Source: an uncultured Chloroflexota bacterium (lineage in GTDB: Bacteria > Chloroflexota > Limnocylindria > Limnocylindrales > CSP1-4). Taken from it: a stretch of 8,233 bases of DNA. The notes beneath the pieces were generated by a model that did no database searches, was not told where the DNA came from, and worked only from the letters and a program-made list of their open reading frames with translations. Location: the NCBI GenBank assembly GCA_903924005.1, contig CAIXZV010000050.1, forward strand, positions 1-8,233, in the 5' to 3' direction. The position numbers were made by a program, and so were the translations under genes. Of this stretch, positions 1-4,617 are shown in pieces (the stretch's first letter is position 1; each line of letters opens with the position of its first letter).

Positions 1-78
1 CGCTGCGTAGGTGGTGAGCTGCAGGTCATAACTCCGCCAGGCAGCTCCCGCGGAGCGCGCGGACATATCGCTACGCAT
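1..78 (-). CDS. rodA: RodA, SEDS-family peptidoglycan glycosyltransferase (N-terminal 26 codons only)
   Basis: Partial gene; the reading frame runs off the left edge of the window. The 26 visible codons read MRSDMSARSAGAAW followed by RSYDLQLTTYAA. A short polar tail ending in W-R-x-[YF]-D and then a hydrophobic run is how many RodA/FtsW proteins begin, just before the first membrane helix. The ATG overlaps the mrdA stop codon by one base (TGATG), which implies translational coupling. An in-frame ATG at codon 5 is an alternative start. RodA polymerises lipid II glycan strands in complex with PBP2, and mrdA-rodA is a classic gene pair, so the call rests mostly on position plus this short N-terminus. 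FtsW or another SEDS paralogue cannot be excluded from 26 residues. Confidence 0.68.
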   Translation of the reverse strand, partial: MRSDMSARSAGAAWRSYDLQLTTYAA

Positions 79-1982
79 CAGCCGCTCCCATAGAAGTTGC
101 CCTTCTTGAGCAATTTCGGCAGCCGATAGTCGTGCTTGATGTGGTAGTGGAACTGCAGGAACGACTTGGCGATTTCCGTCGCGGCGTTGCCCACAGTGCG
201 GGAGTCATAGGCGAACGCGAGGAAGGCGAGTTCTGAGTCCGTCTTCGTGAAGTCCGCGCTATACGGGTTCTTGTTGACCCAGCCCACAAACCAGGAGTGG
301 AACGGCAGCCGGCCCTGTGCGTCCGGGAGGTCGAACTCAGCCGTGCCGGACTTGCCAGCCACCTTTACCGGCAGGTCAACAAGGTTGTAGGTGTGCCGCA
401 GGGTGACTGTCGCTCGGGCAGCGAGGCGCATATCTCGCAGGTTCTTCGCCGAAATCGGCACCTTGCGTATCAACTCTGGCGTGAAGTCGCGGATCACCGA
501 ACCATCAGAGCCGGTGATCGTGCGAACAACCTGAGGCTTGTACAACCTCCCGCCGTTGGCCAGCGCGCAGTACGCCGTTATGAGTTGGATAGGCGTGACA
601 GCGTCGTAGCCCTGCCCGATGCCGGCTTGCGCCACCTCTCCCGAGTACATCGGCTGGCCAAAGGTGTCGATCTTCCACTGGTTGCTTGGAACGATTCCGC
701 TGACCTCGCCGGGTAGATCGATCCCAGTGGGCGCGCCAAACCCGAACTGCTTCGCGTAGAAGGCGAGCCGATCGGTGCCGAGCATCACGGCGACCTGGTA
801 GAAGAAGGTGTCCGAAGAGTTGCCGAAGCCGCAGGCCATGTCGCACATGCCAAAGCCTCGACGGTTCCAGTCCCAATACTTCGTGTTGGCCAGCGTTATG
901 TACGGTTTAGTCTGGATCTTGGTGGTTGATGTGAGCTTCTTGTCCTGTAGGGCACCCGATCCGGTTACCAGTTTGAAGGTGGAGCCGGGGGCGTACTGCG
1001 ACTGGATTGTGTTGTCGATCAGAGGCTTCGCAGGGTCGCGTAGCAGGCGTTGAAAGTCGGCGTTGCTGATACCGGCCGCAAACAGGTTGTTGTCAATCGC
1101 GGGCAGACTCACCAGGGCGAGCACCTCGCCGGTCTGCGGGTTCATCACGATGAAGGTCCCGCGGTTGAGCCCGGCGATCTTCATGCCCCACTTCAGGGCG
1201 TCGGTCGCCTCCTGCTGGATTGTGGTATCGATGGCCAGGTTGAGCGAAGCGCCCGGTACCGGTTGCTGCGTTGTCTGGAGCACCTGGATGTCGCGGCCTG
1301 ATGCATCCCGCTCAACCAATTCGCGCCCGTAGGTGCCCCGGAGGTCCGACTCGTACGACGACTCCAAACCTGTCTTCCCGATCATGTCGTCCGGGAGGTA
1401 GCCAGCGTTGCGGAGTCTGGCGTACGTCGTCGCATCAATGGGGCCGGTGTAGCCCAGGATGTGGCCAACGAGCCCACCCGCCGGGTACGAGCGTCGCGTC
1501 TCGATGGCGACCTCGACACCTGGGAGGTCGGCCGTCGATTCCGCAATGAGGCGGGCAGTCGCTTCTGGGACCTCGCGTGCAACACGAACAGGATCGAACC
1601 TCGATCCCGACGAACTGTCCACTGTCGCCAGGATGTCCGCAGCCGGGATGCCGAGCATCGCCGAGAGTCGTGCGGCGACGGTCTGGCGCTGGCCGTATGG
1701 GAGGTCAGACGGTTTGATCTTCACTGAGTAGGTGGCGACGCTGACGGCCAGCGGTCGTCCTTGCCGGTCGTAGATCAAACCCCGCGGCGCCGGGATCGAA
1801 ATGGAGACAGTGCGGTTGGCATCGGCGCGGGCGGCGTAGACGGGCCCGTTGGCGACCTGAAGGTAGCCAAGCCGCACCGTCAGCAGGCTGAAGACCAATA
1901 CGGTCGCCAAGCCAAAGGCCGCGAACCGGATCGGGCGGCGCTCCGTCTGGCGGGAAGGGTCCATCGGGTCAAACTGGCCCAT
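78..1982 (-). CDS. mrdA: Penicillin-binding protein 2, class B peptidoglycan DD-transpeptidase
   Basis: 634 aa, normal length for PBP2. It cross-links peptidoglycan during cell elongation, anchored in the membrane with its catalytic domain outside. Visible layout: a short basic cytoplasmic tail, one membrane helix at about residues 20-40, then the PBP dimerisation domain with APRGLIYDRQGRPLA (65-79), VGHILGYTGPI (172-182) and GLESSYESDLRG (205-216). The transpeptidase domain has the three active-site motifs: STFK at 334-337 (nucleophile Ser334), SSD at 389-391 and KSGT at 544-547. Two cysteines (380 and 384) sit just before SSD. The start ATG overlaps the mreD stop by one base (TGATG), with a purine-rich GAGGTGGAG a few bases upstream. 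It ends on the ATG of rodA. The gene order mreD-mrdA-rodA supports PBP2 over the septal paralogue FtsI. No defect seen. Confidence 0.95.
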   Translation of the reverse strand: MGQFDPMDPSRQTERRPIRFAAFGLATVLVFSLLTVRLGYLQVANGPVYAARADANRTVSISIPAPRGLIYDRQGRPLAVSVATYSVKIKPSDLPYGQRQTVAARLSAMLGIPAADILATVDSSSGSRFDPVRVAREVPEATARLIAESTADLPGVEVAIETRRSYPAGGLVGHILGYTGPIDATTYARLRNAGYLPDDMIGKTGLESSYESDLRGTYGRELVERDASGRDIQVLQTTQQPVPGASLNLAIDTTIQQEATDALKWGMKIAGLNRGTFIVMNPQTGEVLALVSLPAIDNNLFAAGISNADFQRLLRDPAKPLIDNTIQSQYAPGSTFKLVTGSGALQDKKLTSTTKIQTKPYITLANTKYWDWNRRGFGMCDMACGFGNSSDTFFYQVAVMLGTDRLAFYAKQFGFGAPTGIDLPGEVSGIVPSNQWKIDTFGQPMYSGEVAQAGIGQGYDAVTPIQLITAYCALANGGRLYKPQVVRTITGSDGSVIRDFTPELIRKVPISAKNLRDMRLAARATVTLRHTYNLVDLPVKVAGKSGTAEFDLPDAQGRLPFHSWFVGWVNKNPYSADFTKTDSELAFLAFAYDSRTVGNAATEIAKSFLQFHYHIKHDYRLPKLLKKGNFYGSG

Positions 1983-2476
1983 CAGAGTCGCTCCACCTCA
2001 CGACGCCGAAGGATGATCGACATCGCGAGCGGCCCGATGAGCGAGGCGACGATGACGTCGTACACGAGGGAGGGAACCACGATCGAGAAGGTCGAAGGTG
2101 AAAGTGGCGATGAGGTCAGCAGCGTGGTTGTCGCCAAGGTCAGCAGCGTGAACACGGGGCTCGCCACGGCGACCGCCACGATCGGTGAGAGCACCCGGAG
2201 GGCACCGAGCTGCCCGGCCACAAGCACGCCGAGCCGCACCGCGATGAGCAGGGCGAACGCGGTTGAGCCGAGCGGGCGCTGCGACACAATGTCGAGGACC
2301 AGTCCGCCGGCAAAGCACCAGCCTAGGCCCGCCTCATCGCTCCCTGCCGTCGCCCACAGGGCGCCCAGGACAAGCACTGGGTGAAGGAAGGCGTCGCCGA
2401 TTTGGAGATAGTGCGCCGCCCCAAATTCGGCGAGGGCGGTCACCACGGCGAGTACCGCGGCGAATGTGAGTTGCAT
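1982..2476 (-). CDS. mreD: Rod shape-determining protein MreD
   Basis: 164 aa, typical for MreD, a small integral membrane protein of the elongation complex that works with MreC, PBP2 and RodA. The sequence is almost entirely hydrophobic with about five membrane segments (roughly 4-22, 31-44, 50-64, 72-115 probably as two helices, and 131-156) and ends in a basic tail RRREVERL. The family signature G-hydrophobic-D-hydrophobic-S-x-x-PLG is present as GLVLDIVSQRPLG at 58-70. The ATG is the first possible start after an in-frame TGA upstream; a weak GAGG lies 11 nt before it. It is the first gene of the minus-strand block, and the mreC that usually precedes it is absent. The family call rests on hydropathy, the signature and the neighbours. 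Confidence 0.88.
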   Translation of the reverse strand: MQLTFAAVLAVVTALAEFGAAHYLQIGDAFLHPVLVLGALWATAGSDEAGLGWCFAGGLVLDIVSQRPLGSTAFALLIAVRLGVLVAGQLGALRVLSPIVAVAVASPVFTLLTLATTTLLTSSPLSPSTFSIVVPSLVYDVIVASLIGPLAMSIILRRREVERL

Positions 2477-2560
2477 CGAAGGTTCTGCCTCGGCGGTCGA
2501 GCCGACGGTGGTGCGAGGACGGGGACGACCAAATCAATCGGCGGCTTTCTGAGTTGCTGG

Positions 2561-2589
2561 AGTATCCCATGGGGTGGTGCGCGGGGCAA
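2561..2589 (-). promoter_or_regulatory. Probable promoter of the mreD-mrdA-rodA block
   Basis: Read on the minus strand there is TTGCCC (-35, 2589-2584), a 17-bp spacer and GATACT (-10, 2566-2561). The -10 is preceded by TG at the extended -10 position. Each hexamer matches four of six consensus bases. Transcription would begin near 2554, giving a leader of about 78 nt before mreD. Supported by the lack of any coding frame upstream of mreD, but not by experiment. Confidence 0.45.
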
Positions 2590-2614
2590 TTGCCGCAGGG
2601 CTAAGAAGCCGCAA

Positions 2615-2623
2615 CCGTTGCAG
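2615..2623 (+). repeat. CCGTTGCAG box, copy 1 (upstream of parS1)
   Basis: A 9-bp sequence identical to the one at 2741-2749. In both places exactly 9 unrelated bases follow and then GCGGATGTT, which leads into the parS core. Box-to-parS distance is therefore the same at both sites. Copy 1 also lies in a small palindrome, GCAAC-C-GTTGC. Function unknown. Confidence 0.55.
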
Positions 2624-2637
2624 GGTCGGGCGGCGGA

Positions 2638-2653
2638 TGTTTCACGTGAAACA
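2638..2653. promoter_or_regulatory. parS: parS site 1 (ParB-binding centromere), perfect consensus
   Basis: TGTTTCACGTGAAACA, the exact 16-bp palindrome recognised by chromosomal ParB (Spo0J) proteins. Flanking A and T extend the perfect symmetry to 18 bp (2637-2654). ParB loads here as a CTP-dependent clamp and spreads on flanking DNA. The site lies about 290 bp before parA and about 50 bp upstream of the probable mreD promoter. Confidence 0.96.
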
Positions 2654-2740
2654 TTCCGGATGGCGGTCGGCCTCGTTAGCGGTGCCCCTATGGAGAGGCC
2701 TTCCGGTCCGAGTGACGGGTCTCGAGCGGAGTGCTCCGGC

Positions 2741-2749
2741 CCGTTGCAG
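2741..2749 (+). repeat. CCGTTGCAG box, copy 2 (upstream of parS2)
   Basis: Identical to 2615-2623 and at the same distance from its parS: both the boxes and the parS cores are offset by exactly 126 bp. The 9 bases between box and parS flank are mostly different in the two copies, so identity is limited to the ends of the module. Function unknown. Confidence 0.55.
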
Positions 2750-2753
2750 CCTG

Positions 2754-2789
2754 GCTGTGCGGATGTTCCACGTGAAACATCCGCACAGC
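2754..2789. repeat. 36-bp near-perfect palindrome centred on parS2
   Basis: Two 18-base arms meet at the CAC|GTG centre between 2771 and 2772. 17 of 18 pairs are complementary; the only mismatch is C2768 against A2775. The flanks GCTGTGCGGA and its complement extend symmetry 10 bp on each side of the parS core. No T-run follows, so a terminator role is not supported. A cruciform or an extra binding half-site is possible. Confidence 0.85.
2764..2779. promoter_or_regulatory. parS: parS site 2 (ParB-binding centromere)
   Basis: TGTTCCACGTGAAACA, differing from the perfect palindrome at one base, a position known to vary in parS sites of other bacteria. It is 126 bp from parS1 and about 165 bp before the parA start, so it is the proximal site for ParB acting near the parA promoter. 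It is the core of a longer palindrome. Confidence 0.93.
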
Positions 2790-2795
2790 GCGCCC

Positions 2796-2838
2796 AGATA
2801 AGTGGCGGCAAATCCCCAGATATGTGGGAGATACGTGG
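2796..2838 (+). repeat. Three AGATANGTGG direct repeats in 11-bp register
   Basis: Copies at 2796-2805 (N=A), 2818-2827 (N=T) and 2829-2838 (N=C). Start-to-start distances are 22 and 11 bp, so the three copies lie on about the same face of the helix. They lie between parS2 and the probable parA promoter. This looks like an operator for an unidentified DNA-binding protein. The reverse complement CCACNTATCT does not match the standard DnaA box. Confidence 0.6.
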
Positions 2839-2900
2839 CCCTTGCGATCATGGCGACCCGTCTCCGCCAGACTCGTCACGGCCGCTCGGAGGGCCTCGGA

Positions 2901-2909
2901 TGCTAGAAT
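2901..2909 (+). promoter_or_regulatory. Probable extended -10 promoter for the parA operon
   Basis: TGCTAGAAT: a TAGAAT -10 hexamer (2904-2909, five of six consensus bases) preceded by the TGN extended -10 element. No good -35 is seen 17 bp upstream. Transcription would start near 2916, giving a leader of about 30 nt before the parA GTG. Confidence 0.45.
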
Positions 2910-2934
2910 TCACCTTCCTCAGTCAGACCGTCAC

Positions 2935-2940
2935 GGGAGG
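2935..2940 (+). promoter_or_regulatory. Ribosome binding site that fixes the parA start
   Basis: GGGAGG, 4 nt before the GTG at 2945. The same frame is open back to 2381, but only this site places a strong Shine-Dalgarno next to a start codon and gives the usual ParA N-terminus (MGQTIACTNQKGGVGKTT). Confidence 0.75.
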
Positions 2941-2944
2941 TTGC

Positions 2945-3757
2945 GTGGGCCAGACGATCGCCTGCACCAATCAGAAGGGCGGCGTCGGCAAGACCACCAC
3001 CGTGGTCAATCTCGCAACCTATCTCGCGCTCTTGGGTGACCGTGTCCTCGTCATCGACCTTGATCCGCAAGGCAATGCGACGAGCGGCTTCGGCATCGAT
3101 CGGCGGGCGGTTGCAGGATCCGTCTACGACGCCTTAGTAGACGGCCGTCCCCTAAACGAACTGCACGTCGCCACACCTGTCGCCGGCGTCAGGCTGGTTC
3201 CTTCTTCGATCTCGCTGGCCGGCGCAGAAGTGGAGCTTGCCAACATTGATGGCCGTGAAGGCTGTCTCGGCAGGGCCCTCGCGGGCGTTCGGGATGACTG
3301 GGACTGGGTCCTCGTGGACTGCCCCCCGTCGCTGAGCCTTCTGACGGTGAACGCGCTCGCAGGGTGCGACAGCGTCCTCGTGCCGATCCAGTGTGAGTAC
3401 TACGCGCTCGAGGGCCTCACGCAGCTCGTGTCAACCATCAACCTCGTCCGTGACTCGCTTAACCCGGACCTCGCCATTGCCGGCGTCGTCCTGACGATGT
3501 TCGACAGCCGTACAAACCTCTCCACGGAGGTTGCCGACGAAGTCCGCCGACATCTCGGCGAAGCGGTGTTCAAGACCGTTATCCCGCGAAGCGTCCGTTT
3601 GTCGGAAGCGCCAAGCCATGGGCTGCCCATCGCGCTGTACCGGCCCGAATCTAAAGGCGCGGAGGCGTACGCCCAACTGGCGGGTGAACTGTGTGCAAGG
3701 CGTGATGGGCGTAACGCCCCCGTTACCGCCAGCTCCGTGCGGGGCGCAGTAGCGTGA
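2945..3757 (+). CDS. parA: ParA (Soj) chromosome partitioning ATPase
   Basis: 270 aa from a GTG start; typical length. ParA binds DNA non-specifically as an ATP dimer and is released by ParB, which drives movement of the parS region. Visible motifs: deviant Walker A KGGVGKTT at 11-18 with the signature lysine K11 and P-loop K16; DLDPQGNATSG at 38-48 (A' motif); VLVDCPPSLS at 122-131 (Walker B, D125). C-terminal conserved stretches are QCEYYALEGLTQL (149-161), LTMFD (183-187) and IPRSVRLSEAPSHG (213-226). The longer open frame upstream is rejected because it translates through both parS sites. Its stop overlaps the parB GTG by 4 nt. The short N-terminus with no DNA-binding domain fits the chromosomal Soj type rather than the plasmid type Ia ParA. 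MinD is unlikely given parB next door. Confidence 0.96.
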   Translation: MGQTIACTNQKGGVGKTTTVVNLATYLALLGDRVLVIDLDPQGNATSGFGIDRRAVAGSVYDALVDGRPLNELHVATPVAGVRLVPSSISLAGAEVELANIDGREGCLGRALAGVRDDWDWVLVDCPPSLSLLTVNALAGCDSVLVPIQCEYYALEGLTQLVSTINLVRDSLNPDLAIAGVVLTMFDSRTNLSTEVADEVRRHLGEAVFKTVIPRSVRLSEAPSHGLPIALYRPESKGAEAYAQLAGELCARRDGRNAPVTASSVRGAVA

Positions 3758-4617
3758 GCCCGCGTGCAACGGGGTCACCCGCGCTTGGTCGCGGCCTGAC
3801 GTCCCTCATCCCGCAGAGGGCACATGCGGACGGCGCAGTTGTTGAAATCGCCCTCGTCCGCATCTCTGCCAATCCATACCAGCCGCGCAAGCACTGGAAC
3901 GACGCGGACCTGGCAGACCTGGCCGCGAGCATCCGCGAACACGGCGTACTCCAGCCGGTGCTGGTCACCGAGACCATAGACGGTTACCAGTTGATTGCAG
4001 GCGAGCGCCGGGTGCGCGCCTCGCGCCTCGCGGGCCTTGAACGCATCCCTGCGCTGGTGCGCCAGCTCGCTGACCGCGACCAACTGGAAGTCGCCTTGGT
4101 TGAGAACCTGCAACGAGCCGATCTCGACCCGATTGACGAGGCGACGGCATATCGCCAACTGATTGACGAGTTTGGCCTGACACAGGAGCGCGTCTCTGAG
4201 CGCGTGGGCAAGGCGCGCGCGACTGTGGCCAACAGCCTGCGGCTGCTCGACCTCCACCCAGATGTTCAAGCGGCGATCGCAGATGGCCGCGTCTCCGCAG
4301 GCCACGGGCGCGCGATCGGCGGCCTGGCAACAGTCGGCCAGCCGCAGGCGGCTCGAACGGTTATCTCGCAAGGGCTCTCCGTCCGTCAAACGGAGGAGCT
4401 CGTTCGTCGGCTCCGCGATCCGAAACAGATCGCACCCGCAACACCAGGCCCCCGTCTGGATCCGGACATGGAGCGCGTCGAGGAGCGCCTTCGCCAACAC
4501 CTTGGCACCAAGGTGAGCCTCAGCCGATCGCGGGCGGGTGGCCGCATCGTCATCGAGTACTACAGCGACGAGGAGCTCGGCAGGTTGTTCGAGCGCCTGA
4601 TCGGAGGAACCGCGTGA
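3754..4617 (+). CDS. parB: ParB (Spo0J) chromosome partitioning protein, CTPase clamp
   Basis: 287 aa, normal for chromosomal ParB. It binds parS, loads as a CTP-dependent sliding clamp and stimulates ParA ATPase. Domains in order: N-terminal ParA-activating motif ALGRGLTSLIP (10-20); CTP-binding domain with NPYQPRKHW (40-48), GERRVRA (83-89) and ENLQR (117-121); helix-turn-helix region about 142-165 (LTQERVSERVGKARATVANS) for parS recognition; linker; C-terminal dimerisation region about 240-287. Starts with GTG inside GTGA, overlapping the parA stop by 4 nt, and has only a weak GGGG upstream, so translation is probably coupled to parA. It in turn overlaps gyrB by 4 nt. Two parS sites just upstream support the call. 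Noc is a less likely alternative because Noc recognises a different site and the N-terminal ParA motif is intact here. Confidence 0.96.
   Translation: MSPRATGSPALGRGLTSLIPQRAHADGAVVEIALVRISANPYQPRKHWNDADLADLAASIREHGVLQPVLVTETIDGYQLIAGERRVRASRLAGLERIPALVRQLADRDQLEVALVENLQRADLDPIDEATAYRQLIDEFGLTQERVSERVGKARATVANSLRLLDLHPDVQAAIADGRVSAGHGRAIGGLATVGQPQAARTVISQGLSVRQTEELVRRLRDPKQIAPATPGPRLDPDMERVEERLRQHLGTKVSLSRSRAGGRIVIEYYSDEELGRLFERLIGGTA
4603..4608 (+). promoter_or_regulatory. Ribosome binding site of gyrB inside parB
   Basis: GGAGGA, 5 nt before the gyrB GTG and within the last codons of parB. It is strong compared with the parB site, so gyrB can initiate independently as well as by coupling. 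Confidence 0.65.

Larger units (their letters stand above)
2477..2944. other. Divergent intergenic region with centromere (parS) and promoter signals; no gene
   Basis: This 468-bp gap between mreD (minus) and parA (plus) has no convincing coding sequence. The short open frames across it translate the parS palindromes into MFHVKH-type peptides, a known artefact. It holds two parS sites, a 9-bp box repeated before each, a 36-bp palindrome, a triple 10-bp repeat and probable promoters facing both ways. No match to the DnaA box TTATCCACA was noticed by eye, so I do not call it a replication origin, although parS-parAB-gyrB neighbourhoods are often near oriC. Confidence 0.8.

Noticed and set aside
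2754..2789. The 36-bp palindrome as a transcription terminator
   Set aside because: No T-run follows on either strand, it is centred exactly on parS, and no gene ends next to it.
2574..2801. 75-codon plus-strand open frame across the parS region
   Set aside because: It contains MFHVKH twice, which is simply the translation of the two parS palindromes, a known source of false gene calls. No ribosome site or family resemblance.
2440..2811. 123-codon minus-strand open frame upstream of mreD as a possible mreC or leader gene
   Set aside because: It runs through both parS sites and the promoter, is Pro/Arg-rich with no MreC features, and overlaps the mreD start out of frame. Kept only as something to test for an mreC remnant.
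2381..2944. N-terminal extension of parA to give a 458-residue protein
   Set aside because: The extension would be translated from parS sites and from DNA antisense to mreD; the GTG at 2945 has a strong ribosome site and the standard Soj start.
2477..2944. Replication origin (oriC)
   Set aside because: No standard DnaA boxes or AT-rich unwinding tract were seen, and dnaA is not in the window; proximity to oriC remains possible.
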